Positions 24,760 through 33,068 of a stretch of 64,000 nt of DNA are shown here, one piece after another. This DNA comes from Abditibacteriaceae bacterium (GTDB lineage Bacteria > Armatimonadota > Abditibacteriia > Abditibacteriales > Abditibacteriaceae): NCBI GenBank assembly GCA_019239895.1, contig JAFAZH010000042.1, positions 1 through 64,000 of the forward strand, in the 5' to 3' direction. The notes under the pieces were generated by a model. The model was not told the origin of the DNA, searched no databases, and saw only the letters and a program-made list of their open reading frames with translations. Positions within the stretch are counted from its first letter, which is position 1, and every line of letters begins with the position of its first letter. The position numbers and the translations under genes were made by a program.

Positions 24760-25956
24760 CTACTCTCTACCTGCCTCTACCTCTGCCTGATTCTCCTGAA
24801 AGCGTTGCAGGCTAAACTCTGCTGGCGGTTCGACATCTTTCAAGAGGCAATCGGCCATTAACTTTGCTGTAACTGGGGTCAGCAAGATGCCGTTGCGGAA
24901 ATGACCTGTCGCCACATACAAATTTTCCATTGCTGTGCGTCCCAGAACTGGCAGACCATCGGGCGTGCCAGGACGCAAGCCAGCCCATTGGTCAGTAATG
25001 GAAGAATGTGACAACGCGGGAATTAAGGCTGTGGCTGCTCCTAAGAGTTGAGTGACTCCGCCAACCGTAACGGACTTTTCAAAACCTGTGTCTTCCATCG
25101 TGGCCCCGATCAATAGATGCCCGTCGCGGCGCGGGACGACATAACAGTGGCGGCTATAGACAATACTCCGTATCGCATTAATTTTTTCGTGCAAAGCTAT
25201 AATCTGTCCAGCGATTGGCTTAATTGGCGGTAGGCATTCTCGCGGCAACCCCTGAATTTGTCCACTCCACGCTCCGGCACAGAGCAAAACGTGCGCGCAC
25301 TGTACTTCTCGCTCAGAATTGATAAGACTGGTGATGCGGCTCCCCTCTACGCGCACTCTTTCGATGGATTCCTGCTGATGGATTTGCACTCCAACTTTTG
25401 TGATTGCCATATGGAGAGCTCGAACCAATCTACGATTTTCGACTTGACCTTCATCCGGCAGCCACAAGGCATCATCCTGCTTTACAAAGGGCCGGGATGA
25501 AAGCAGCGACCCAAAATCGGGGGCTTCAGGAGAGCCAGACGCGATGAATTGGCTGGCTGGAAATTTCTCTCTGATTGCCGCAATCGCCGCTTTATCGCCT
25601 GCTTCCAACACATATAGAATGCCTGGTATCCGCCAATCGCTTTGTGAATGCCCTTGCAAAGATAGTTCAATGTCAATACCAGTAGCAGCTAAGAGTTCAT
25701 CCGCAAAAGCTCGATACATTTCACGGCTTTGGTGGCAAAGCCCAAACATAGCCTTTCGCTTTGCCTGTGCGACACGCTGCGGAGGATAGTGCATCATCTC
25801 GCATTGGGGGGCTAACATACCCGCCGCCGCCCAACTCGCCTCGTGCCCAACCTGGCCGCGCTCAAATACAGCGACCTGCGCCCCGGCCTGGGCTAAACGC
25901 CAGGCGCACGCTAAGCCAATCACGCCGCCGCCTATAATTCCGACATCATATCGCAT
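24760..25956 (-). CDS. thiO: glycine oxidase ThiO
   Basis: FAD-dependent oxidation of glycine to the dehydroglycine used by ThiG, the aerobic alternative to ThiH. The 398-aa protein begins with the dinucleotide-binding motif IIGGGVIGLACAWRLAQAG. It contains EASWAAAGMLAPQCEM, CAGAWSGQIQGLP, KPIAGQIIAL, RRDGHLLIGATMEDTGF, WAGLRPGTPDGLPVLGRT and GHFRNGILLTPVTAKLMAD, all of the glycine/D-amino-acid oxidase family. Choice of ThiO implies an aerobic lifestyle. A TATACT on the minus strand (25965-25970) would start transcription only two or three nt before ATG 25956, giving a nearly leaderless mRNA. No TPP riboswitch is visible upstream. Confidence 0.92.
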   Translation of the reverse strand: MRYDVGIIGGGVIGLACAWRLAQAGAQVAVFERGQVGHEASWAAAGMLAPQCEMMHYPPQRVAQAKRKAMFGLCHQSREMYRAFADELLAATGIDIELSLQGHSQSDWRIPGILYVLEAGDKAAIAAIREKFPASQFIASGSPEAPDFGSLLSSRPFVKQDDALWLPDEGQVENRRLVRALHMAITKVGVQIHQQESIERVRVEGSRITSLINSEREVQCAHVLLCAGAWSGQIQGLPRECLPPIKPIAGQIIALHEKINAIRSIVYSRHCYVVPRRDGHLLIGATMEDTGFEKSVTVGGVTQLLGAATALIPALSHSSITDQWAGLRPGTPDGLPVLGRTAMENLYVATGHFRNGILLTPVTAKLMADCLLKDVEPPAEFSLQRFQENQAEVEAGRE

Positions 25957-26003
25957 CGCATTACAGTATAGTCAAGCGTAGTGTGAACCCTCACCCTTAA
26001 TTG

Positions 26004-26150
26004 CTGTTTTCAACACAAAGTCCACAAAGGGAACACAGAGGGCACAAAATGAAGGAAGCATCTGCTCCTCTTGCCTTTATATTTTTCTTTATTCTTCAAC
26101 CACTTTTGTGATCTTTGTGCCTCCTTAGTGTGCTTTGTGTTAAAAACGAG
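26004..26150. repeat. paired inverted array of CACAAAG words (copy 2)
   Basis: Left arm GTTTTCAACACAAAGTCCAC followed by AAAGGGAACACAGAGGGCAC (26006-26045). The right arm (26101-26147) holds the inverted words, ending GTGCTTTGTGTTAAAAAC. The spacer is about 55 nt. It lies in the 330-nt gene-free space between divergently transcribed thiO and feoA genes; the rest of that space (26151-26289) is AT-rich with a TATAAT-like hexamer near 26240. Confidence 0.75.
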
Positions 26151-26289
26151 GTGCATGGCTTTTAAGATAGGGGCTTTTATAAAAGTCATAAGAAAAATTT
26201 GGTATGTCTCTTGCAGTTTCTACCTATTGCCCACATAATATAGCGCGTTGTGCTATAATTAAATCCGAGAGAATTCGTCGGGATTAAAA

Positions 26290-26619
26290 ATGAATCAACG
26301 ACAGCCTAAGAGGTTTGCCTTCTGGCGGGCCAAAAATAAGAAACAGGATACGCACGCTGAGCATGAAATGCATTGCACCGCGTTGTGTTGCGCGAAACAT
26401 GGCGAGCGGGCGAATGTGGTGCAACTGGTTGGCGACGCGGCGGAAGCGGCCCGGCTACGCGATCTTGGTATCTGCGAGGGGGCGACGGTGCAGGTGTTGC
26501 GCGATGGAGACCCTTTAATTGTCAGAGTGGCCGACGCTCGTTTTGGCATTGGCCGCGCGGCAGCCATGAACGTGTTGTGTGAGATTCATAAGGGCGATGC
26601 TGAGTGTCCCAAACCTTAG
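26290..26619 (+). CDS. feoA: FeoA-domain protein with His/Cys-rich N-terminal extension
   Basis: FeoA proteins are small SH3-like partners of the ferrous-iron transporter FeoB. In this 109-aa copy the FeoA fold covers residues about 38-100 (NVVQLVGDAAEAARLRDLGI, VQVLRDGDPLIVRVADARFG, AAAMNVLCEI). Before it is an unusual extension with THAEHEMHCTALCCAKHGE, rich in His and Cys and a plausible metal site. It overlaps the next FeoA gene by 16 nt and is first in the feo operon. Confidence 0.85.
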   Translation: MNQRQPKRFAFWRAKNKKQDTHAEHEMHCTALCCAKHGERANVVQLVGDAAEAARLRDLGICEGATVQVLRDGDPLIVRVADARFGIGRAAAMNVLCEIHKGDAECPKP

Positions 26620-26837
26620 ATACCTTAAAGCCCGGCGACGAGGCCGTGGTGTTGGAACTGCAAGGTGACCCCGAAACGACTGAACGTTTAATGGAGATGG
26701 GCCTGATTGCTGGCACTGCGCTTAAAGTTCTTAAATATGCCCCATTAGGCGATCCTATCGAAATTCTGATGCGCGGCTATCATTTGACGTTGCGCAAGGC
26801 TGAAGCCGCTGGCATTACGGTTGAACTAAAAGCGTAA
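26604..26837 (+). CDS. feoA: ferrous iron transport protein A (second copy)
   Basis: A 77-aa protein of standard FeoA form: LDTLKPGDEAVVLELQGDPE, TERLMEMGLIAGTALKVLKY, APLGDPIEILMRGYHLTLRK, AEAAGITVELK. It starts at GTG 26604 inside the end of the first feoA, with AAGGG upstream. Two unequal FeoA proteins before feoB suggest a hetero-oligomeric regulator of the transporter. Confidence 0.92.
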   Translation: MSQTLDTLKPGDEAVVLELQGDPETTERLMEMGLIAGTALKVLKYAPLGDPIEILMRGYHLTLRKAEAAGITVELKA

Positions 26838-26914
26838 GGGTCGCAACTTTGGAGTGAAATTAGTTTTACCTGCCAAAATTTTCTACTTCTCACCTCAGCC
26901 CCCTCCTGCCTTGA

Positions 26915-29209
26915 GTGCCTACTGTTAAAATCACTGCGATGGCAACCCTTGCTTCCTCCGTTGCATCTTCCGTAGCCGTGCGGCGCATTGCCTTAGCGGG
27001 CAACCCCAACGCTGGGAAGACCACGCTTTTTAATGCCCTCACGGGGATGCGCCAGAAGGTGGGTAATTATCCTGGGGTGACAGTCGAGAAAAAGGAAGGT
27101 CGCTGCCGGTTGGGTAATGGGGTGGAAGTCCTCATTCTCGATTTACCCGGCACGTATTCACTTTCCCCGAAATCGCCCGATGAAGAAATCGCCCGTGATG
27201 TACTGCTGGGCCTGCGCGTTGATACCCCGGTGCCAGATGCGGTGGTCGTGGTCGTGGATGCATCCAACCTGGAACGCAACCTTTATTTAGCGACACAAGT
27301 GTTGGAGTTGGGTATTCCTACCGTGGTTGCGCTTAACATGGGTGATGTGGCTAAAGCCAACGGCAAGCCCGTGGATGCGCAGCAACTCAGCCAGGATTTA
27401 GGTGCGCCCGTTGTTGAATTGGTGGCGGTGCGCGGCGAAGGCTTGCCGCAATTGCGCGATCTCCTAACGGAGAACATCCCTGCGCCTAAACCACCCGTTT
27501 TGCGTTTGCCGGAGGCCGTAGAGCAAGCCCGCACCCATTTAGCCCAGGTTATAGAGCCAGAGGTTGAGGGTTTGGCAGCTGCTCATGGCACAACAGGAGC
27601 GCGTGGCATCGCCCTGCGCTTGCTATGCAGCCAGGTGACGCCCCCGGCGGTGCGCGAGCGGTTTGGCCCTTTGGTGGCGGAGGCGCTGGACGAGCTACGC
27701 ACACAGCCTGCGCTTAAACCGGCGGTGGCCAGTGCGGCGGAAGCACAAGCGCGCTACGCGATGCTGAGCGGGGTTGTGGAACGGGCAGTGCATCAAGACG
27801 ACACCTTCTTGCACAGTTTCACCGACCGAGCAGATGCCATCCTGACCCACAAAGTATGGGGCTTGCTGGTCTTTGCCCTCATCACTCTTTTAGTCTTTCA
27901 AGCGATTTACTCCTGGGCGGCCTACCCGATGACCTGGATTGGCAATTGTGTGTCGGGGGTGAGCAACCAGGTCATAGCCCGTATGCCGGATGGCTCATTG
28001 CGCGATTTAATCGTGCATGGTGTGATTGCAGGTGTCGGCGCGGTCTTAACATTCTTGCCGCAAATTCTTATTCTGTTCTTCTTTATCGGTTTGCTGGAAG
28101 ACAGCGGTTATATGGCACGGGCGGCTTTTCTGATGGATCGCCTGATGGCGCGAGTCGGTTTGCATGGGCGGGCTTTTATCCCTCTGATGTCGAGCTTTGC
28201 CTGTGCTATCCCTGGCATTATGGCAACGCGCACGATTTCCTCGCGCCGTGACCGGATGACCACTATTCTTATTGCGCCGCTTATGAGTTGCTCGGCGCGT
28301 TTGCCCGTCTATACGCTGATGATTGGGACATTTATTCCTAATCATAAAGTCTTCGGGTTTCTCTCCTTGCGGGCTGCTGTGATGTTTTCGATGTATGCCC
28401 TGGGCGTGGCGGCAGCGATGGGGGTGGCCTTCGTCTTTAAGAAAACGCTTTTTAAAGGCCCGGCTCCCGTGCTCATGCTGGAATTGCCGCCCTACAAAGT
28501 TCCAGCCTGGCGCAATGTGCTGATAACGATGTGGGAGCGTGCCTCACAGTTCTTGCAGCGAGCAGGCACAGTTATCTTAGCGATTTCGATTGTCCTCTGG
28601 TTTTTGTTGAGCTATCCCAAAGTAGACCCTAATCAGGTGTTAGCCGCTGACTCTGGCTCGGCTGCTGCTCAACAACTTCGTGCTCGTACAGCAGACGCGG
28701 ATCAATTTGCTATTCATACAAGCGAAGAATTGCAGCAAAAGATGGACAGCATCAAAAAGGCCAATGACGAGAAAATCGCAGCAGCACAATTGCGCAATTC
28801 CTTTGCGGGTTACATTGGCCGAGGTGTTGAACCGTTCATTGCACCATTAGGCTTTAACTGGAAGATTGGCATTGGCCTCATTGGTGCAATGTCGGCGCGC
28901 GAAGTCTTTGTCTCGACGATGGGCACTGTATATAGCGTGGGCGAAGCCGATGAGGACACTCAGCCGTTGCAGCAGGCAATGCAAGGGGATCGCTGGCCCG
29001 ATGGCCGTCCCGTCTGGACAACCCTCGTGGCCGTGGCTTTGCTGGTTTATTTTGTCTTAGCGATGCAGTGTATGTCTACGTTAGCCGTGGTGAAGCGTGA
29101 AACCAATAGCTGGCATTGGCCGTTATTTATGCAGGTGTATTTAACCGCTATGGCCTGGACTGCATCGTTTATCGTCTATCAGGGCGGCAGATTAATGGGG
29201 TTGGGTTAA
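26915..29209 (+). CDS. feoB: ferrous iron transporter FeoB
   Basis: Inner-membrane Fe2+ permease with an N-terminal G domain. The 764-aa protein shows G1 GNPNAGKTTLFNALTG, the switch region VGNYPGVTVEKKEG, G3 DLPGTYSLSP, G4 ALNMGD, a helical GDI domain, and two Gate repeats. The first gate has GLLEDSGYMARAAFLMDRLM and CAIPGIMATRTI; the second has GLIGAMSAREVFVSTMGTVY. The start may be GTG 26915 or ATG 26939, as neither has a clear ribosome site. An extra helical hydrophilic stretch (residues about 595-635) separates late helices. It is third in the feo operon. Confidence 0.95.
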   Translation: MPTVKITAMATLASSVASSVAVRRIALAGNPNAGKTTLFNALTGMRQKVGNYPGVTVEKKEGRCRLGNGVEVLILDLPGTYSLSPKSPDEEIARDVLLGLRVDTPVPDAVVVVVDASNLERNLYLATQVLELGIPTVVALNMGDVAKANGKPVDAQQLSQDLGAPVVELVAVRGEGLPQLRDLLTENIPAPKPPVLRLPEAVEQARTHLAQVIEPEVEGLAAAHGTTGARGIALRLLCSQVTPPAVRERFGPLVAEALDELRTQPALKPAVASAAEAQARYAMLSGVVERAVHQDDTFLHSFTDRADAILTHKVWGLLVFALITLLVFQAIYSWAAYPMTWIGNCVSGVSNQVIARMPDGSLRDLIVHGVIAGVGAVLTFLPQILILFFFIGLLEDSGYMARAAFLMDRLMARVGLHGRAFIPLMSSFACAIPGIMATRTISSRRDRMTTILIAPLMSCSARLPVYTLMIGTFIPNHKVFGFLSLRAAVMFSMYALGVAAAMGVAFVFKKTLFKGPAPVLMLELPPYKVPAWRNVLITMWERASQFLQRAGTVILAISIVLWFLLSYPKVDPNQVLAADSGSAAAQQLRARTADADQFAIHTSEELQQKMDSIKKANDEKIAAAQLRNSFAGYIGRGVEPFIAPLGFNWKIGIGLIGAMSAREVFVSTMGTVYSVGEADEDTQPLQQAMQGDRWPDGRPVWTTLVAVALLVYFVLAMQCMSTLAVVKRETNSWHWPLFMQVYLTAMAWTASFIVYQGGRLMGLG

Positions 29210-29226
29210 AGGGAAGGGAGTAGCTT

Positions 29227-29496
29227 ATGCTCAATCAGGATATTGCGGTTTATCTCATCGTGGCAGGTGCGGTTGGCTATCTTATCCGTGCCTGGTGGCC
29301 CTCCCGTAACAAAAAGGGGTGCGGTTGTGGCTCGACTGGGGGCTGTCCTAAAATGGCGACTGGCAAGCCAGCGATGCCTGCTACGCAAAGCCTCATTCAA
29401 ATTGATATGAGTGGCGGGCGCAAACTCATGATCGAAAATCGGCCTGCTACGCCGTTGGCAAAGGAACAAGCGGAGCGGCAGCAGGTCGCCCGCTAA
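29227..29496 (+). CDS. FeoB-associated Cys-rich membrane protein
   Basis: An 89-aa protein with one N-terminal membrane helix (IAVYLIVAGAVGYLIRAWW) followed by KKGCGCGSTGGCPKM, a compact Cys cluster that could bind iron. This matches the small FeoB-associated Cys-rich proteins found downstream of feoB and thought to take the place of FeoC. The C-terminal half is longer than typical and polar. It starts 17 nt after feoB with GGGAGTAGCTT upstream. Confidence 0.85.
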   Translation: MLNQDIAVYLIVAGAVGYLIRAWWPSRNKKGCGCGSTGGCPKMATGKPAMPATQSLIQIDMSGGRKLMIENRPATPLAKEQAERQQVAR

Positions 29497-29500
29497 CCGC

Positions 29501-30403
29501 ATGAGCCTTGAGCCTCTTGTTTCAATCCTCATTGTCAACTGGAACACGCGCGATTATCTTCGCGCGTGTTTGCTTTCTTTGGAGGCGACTTGTGCCGCTA
29601 TCAAACATGAAGTGATCGTAGTTGATAATGCCTCGCATGATGGTTCCGCCGCGATGGTGCGCGATGAGTTTCCCGCTGTGCAACTCATCGCCAATGCAGA
29701 TAACGCGGGTTATGCCGCCGGAAATGACCAGGCTTATGCGGTGGCTCAAGGTGAATGGATATGGTTGCTTAATCCTGACACAGAAGTGTTAGATGATGCC
29801 TTAGACTCCATGTTGAACTTCTTGCAGGCAGATGCCAAGCGTGGGGCCGTAGCATCAGCCCTTATAGATGCCAAAACCGGCAAACCACAACGCTCATGCC
29901 GCACCTTTCCCACGCCTGCGGCCTTATGGAGTGAAGCTACAGGGTTAGCCCGCTTCTATTCCCGTTCGCGGCGCTTTGGTTTCTATCGCATGGGGTGGTG
30001 GCGTTACCATGATACGCGTCCCGTAGATCAACCAATGGCTTCCAGCCTTTTGCTGCGACGGGAGGCTATCGAGGATGCGGGCGGCTTATTTGATGAACAG
30101 TTCCCGATTTTTTTTAATGATGTTGATCTCTGCTGGCGGCTGTGGGCACGGGGCTGGCAGATATGGTATCTTCATCAGGCACAGGTGTTGCATCATGGCG
30201 GGGCCAGCACTCGCCAGGTCAAGCCAGAAATGATCGCGGCTTCGCATCGTGCCCTGCGGCTTTTCTATGAAAAGCATTACCGCGCCATTTTAGCGCCCCC
30301 CGTTTTTATCGCTACAGTGGCCTTAATGGAGGCTTCAGGAATCTGGCGCTACCGGCGAGCGGTGCGTGCTCAGAGCCAACAAATTAAAGGCAATGCAGGG
30401 TGA
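29501..30403 (+). CDS. family 2 glycosyltransferase
   Basis: A GT-A-fold enzyme of 300 aa transferring a sugar from a nucleotide donor. Landmarks: VSILIVNWNTRDYLRACLLS, VIVVDNASHDGSAAMV, NAGYAAGNDQAY, IWLLNPDTEVLDDALDSM (the metal-binding Asp region) and FPIFFNDVDLCWRLWARGW. The pattern is that of rhamnosyltransferase-like GT2 enzymes making surface polysaccharide. The C-terminus ends with a hydrophobic stretch (LAPPVFIATVALMEASGIW) that may associate with the membrane. The start is only 4 nt after the preceding gene, so it is read through from feo, though the functions look unrelated. Confidence 0.88.
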   Translation: MSLEPLVSILIVNWNTRDYLRACLLSLEATCAAIKHEVIVVDNASHDGSAAMVRDEFPAVQLIANADNAGYAAGNDQAYAVAQGEWIWLLNPDTEVLDDALDSMLNFLQADAKRGAVASALIDAKTGKPQRSCRTFPTPAALWSEATGLARFYSRSRRFGFYRMGWWRYHDTRPVDQPMASSLLLRREAIEDAGGLFDEQFPIFFNDVDLCWRLWARGWQIWYLHQAQVLHHGGASTRQVKPEMIAASHRALRLFYEKHYRAILAPPVFIATVALMEASGIWRYRRAVRAQSQQIKGNAG

Positions 30404-30514
30404 ATTATGCATTGTCTGCTTTGCCCTTATGTTGCAATCAGGTGGTAAATCGAGATTAAATCTATTGCGTAAGGGAAGTTGAGCAGCTAAGTTAGCCATC
30501 TCTGAGTCAAGTTC

Positions 30515-32554
30515 ATGAGTATTGAAGCACCACAAAATCCCAGTGATTCGCTAGCCGAAGACATCCTGCGGCTCACGCAATCCACGCGCCAGCAACAGGC
30601 CATCCGGCGCTGGATTCTCCTGTTGCCCCTCACCACGGCAGTGGTGGGTGCCGCGCTGGTGCGGGTCGGGCTTCAGGATGAATATGGTGCCTACCTGCCA
30701 GCCATCTTCTTTATTGGTGCGCTCTTAGTGACAGCGGCGATGTTACATCAACGGCGGATGCTCGACCTCATGATTAGCCTCGCGCAACGCCTGCACACCG
30801 CGTATGGGCGGATTGATGGCTTACATCGCCTGGCCGTTGAACTGAACCAACCGCTTAACACTGTGCAGGTTGGGCAAACGGTGCTTAATTACACCTTGCA
30901 ATCGCTGGATGCGATGCAAGGCGCGTTTTGGCTCCGTAACGACTTCGTGCCAGCTAGCCTGCTGAAACCCGACGCCACGGCCACTTTAACGACAGGCGAT
31001 ACACCAGAGGCCTCTAGACGTCGTTGGTACCGTGTTGCCGTGCAAGATGTGGACACCTCTGAGGGTCATCGGCTGCTGGATGCCTGGGAGAAAATCTTAG
31101 AGCGTGACGATGGCATCACAGAAGTTCAGCAATATCGCATTGAGGGTGGGGGAGATGATTCGACACTTTTAGGGCAAGTGACGCAAGTAGCAGATTCCAC
31201 CTTTGCTCTACCCATCCTGTGGAAAGACGAGTGCATTGGAGTGTTGCTCATCAACGACCAGCGTCACCGGCTTAAAAGGGAAGACCGCACCTTTCTCAGC
31301 GATGTGGCCCTGGGCGTTGGCCCAGCCTTGCAGAATGCCTTATTGTATCAATCAGCGACGGAAAGGGCGGAGATTGATGGCCTAACGCGACTTTATAATC
31401 ACCGGGCGATTCAGGAGCGATTAAATCAGGAAGTGGCCCGCTTGCAACGCGCTCAGGCCAAGGGTGCGGAGGTTAAGCTTTCCGTTGCTATGATGGACTT
31501 AACCGACTTTAAGCTGTTTAACGATTCCTATGGCCATGCGGTTGGCGACCAGGTGCTGCGTAGTGTCAGCGAATGTCTCCGCCGCACCTTCCGGGCCAGC
31601 GACGTGGTCGGGCGTTATGGCGGCGACGAATTTATTGCCCTCCTCCCGGATACCAATTATGCAGGGGCAGAAACTCTTTGCTCCCGCATTATCGAGACCT
31701 TGCGCGCAGGTGTGCTAACCGCGGCGGATGGCTCCCCCATTAACATCCGTTTAGCGTGTGGCGTGGCAACATTTCCTCATGATGGCCAGCATGTCTCCGA
31801 TTTATTAGAAGCGGCAGATGGTCGTCTCTATGAAGCCAAAGAGCGGGGCGAACTGCTTATCAAGACCACGAGTGATAGCCCTGCGGTCGAAGTGGCCGTG
31901 GTCGAGTCACCAGATAAACCCAATTGGAAAAGCATTGGCTTGATGGAATCTATTATTGAGGCAATTGACCAGAAGGATCACTACACCAAGCAACATAGCG
32001 AGCGCGTGTGGAAATATGCATCTCTCATTGCCGATGAATTAGCGGTGACGCCAGAGACGCGAGAAGCTATCCACCTGAGCAGTCTGCTCTTCGATGTGGG
32101 CAAAATTGTGATGCCTCATGCCGTGTTGCGCAAGCCTGGACGCCTCTCTCCTGAAGAAAACTCTATTCTGCAACAGCATCCAATCTTTGGCTCCATGATG
32201 GTGCGCGAAGTGCCCCACCTTGACCTCGTTTTAGGTGGCGTGCGCCACCACCACGAATGCTTCGATGGCAGCGGCTATCCTGACAAGCTTGAAGGTGAAG
32301 CTATTCCTTTGCTGGGCCGTTTACTGGCTGTAGCCGACAGTTTTGCGGCTATGACAGCCGAACGGCCCTACCGTCCACGTCTCACCGATGAAAAGGCCCT
32401 TGCCGAGATAGAGCGGGGGAGGGGTAAGCAGTTCGACCCCGCCATCGCCGACGCCTTTTTAAGAGCCTATCGCCAGCAGATTTCCTCTTCGCCACAGCAC
32501 TTTGAACCGCGCCCGCCGATTGCCGACCACGTCCCCAAAGCGACAACTGTTTAG
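30515..32554 (+). CDS. membrane GAF-GGDEF-HD-GYP signalling protein with degenerate HD motif
   Basis: A 679-aa protein: two membrane helices (about 33-50 and 60-77), a GAF-like sensor (about 95-285), a GGDEF domain (about 295-455) and an HD-GYP domain (about 470-650). The GGDEF part is intact: RYGGDEF with GGDEF at 369-373, and RASD five residues before it forms an inhibitory RxxD site, so diguanylate cyclase activity is likely. In the HD-GYP part the motif usually reading LLHDIGK is LLFDVGK (Phe526), losing the metal-binding His. HHHECFDGSGYPD and RPYRPRL are kept. Cyclic-di-GMP hydrolysis is therefore doubtful, and binding or sensing is possible. Confidence 0.9.
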   Translation: MSIEAPQNPSDSLAEDILRLTQSTRQQQAIRRWILLLPLTTAVVGAALVRVGLQDEYGAYLPAIFFIGALLVTAAMLHQRRMLDLMISLAQRLHTAYGRIDGLHRLAVELNQPLNTVQVGQTVLNYTLQSLDAMQGAFWLRNDFVPASLLKPDATATLTTGDTPEASRRRWYRVAVQDVDTSEGHRLLDAWEKILERDDGITEVQQYRIEGGGDDSTLLGQVTQVADSTFALPILWKDECIGVLLINDQRHRLKREDRTFLSDVALGVGPALQNALLYQSATERAEIDGLTRLYNHRAIQERLNQEVARLQRAQAKGAEVKLSVAMMDLTDFKLFNDSYGHAVGDQVLRSVSECLRRTFRASDVVGRYGGDEFIALLPDTNYAGAETLCSRIIETLRAGVLTAADGSPINIRLACGVATFPHDGQHVSDLLEAADGRLYEAKERGELLIKTTSDSPAVEVAVVESPDKPNWKSIGLMESIIEAIDQKDHYTKQHSERVWKYASLIADELAVTPETREAIHLSSLLFDVGKIVMPHAVLRKPGRLSPEENSILQQHPIFGSMMVREVPHLDLVLGGVRHHHECFDGSGYPDKLEGEAIPLLGRLLAVADSFAAMTAERPYRPRLTDEKALAEIERGRGKQFDPAIADAFLRAYRQQISSSPQHFEPRPPIADHVPKATTV

Positions 32555-32643
32555 GGTTGAGGGGCTATGGTTTGACTATCGCATAGAGAAATTGAAACGG
32601 TGTAGCCCCTCCGCTCTTCTCCCCTCACCCCCATCCCCCAACC

Positions 32644-32934
32644 CTATGCCCGCTTGTGGGAATGCCTGTGATGAGTCTGTTGTACCGCTTGCGTAGGAGG
32701 GTGCGACAGGGAGGTAGGAGTCCAGTAGCCACTATACCACCATATGGTGTAAAGACCGCCTAACAGCAGAATAAGGAAGATAAATGGGGTGAGGCACGTA
32801 AAAGGTGTCAAGCCGCCCCGCTGGTAGCCACAGTTCAGGCACTTGCTGTTAGCAAAGGGAGCCAGATAAGTGTCGCCACAGCGTGAGCAGCGGACATAGG
32901 TGTTCACATTATCATGGTTGATTGGTTTGGCCAT
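32644..32934 (-). CDS. small zinc-ribbon membrane protein
   Basis: With ATG 32934 (GAGGA just upstream) the product is 96 aa. A zinc ribbon CSRCGDTYLAPFANSKCLNC is followed by one membrane helix (FTCLTPFIFLILLLGGLYTI) and a His-rich C-terminus (HHRHSHKRA). I recognise no named family. The gene converges with the GGDEF/HD-GYP gene; a GAGGGGCTA...TAGCCCCTC dyad (32559-32611) between them could help termination. Confidence 0.6.
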   Translation of the reverse strand: MAKPINHDNVNTYVRCSRCGDTYLAPFANSKCLNCGYQRGGLTPFTCLTPFIFLILLLGGLYTIWWYSGYWTPTSLSHPPTQAVQQTHHRHSHKRA

Positions 32935-33068
32935 ACGTCCTCGGCGGCGTGCTAGCCGCAAACTGAATTGTAGCGAAACCTCCCTCAATGCGAAAGTGGG
33001 TTGGCAAAGAGGGGCCAGGGCTGCTGGCGTTTGTCGTAGGCCAGCGGCGGGTCTAAAATAATATCACT

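Noticed and set aside
25957..26289. TPP riboswitch upstream of thiO
   Set aside because: I looked for the CTGAGA and ACCTGATC..G..TAATACC..CG..GGGA blocks on the minus strand and found neither; the space holds a CACAAAG paired repeat and a possible near-leaderless promoter.
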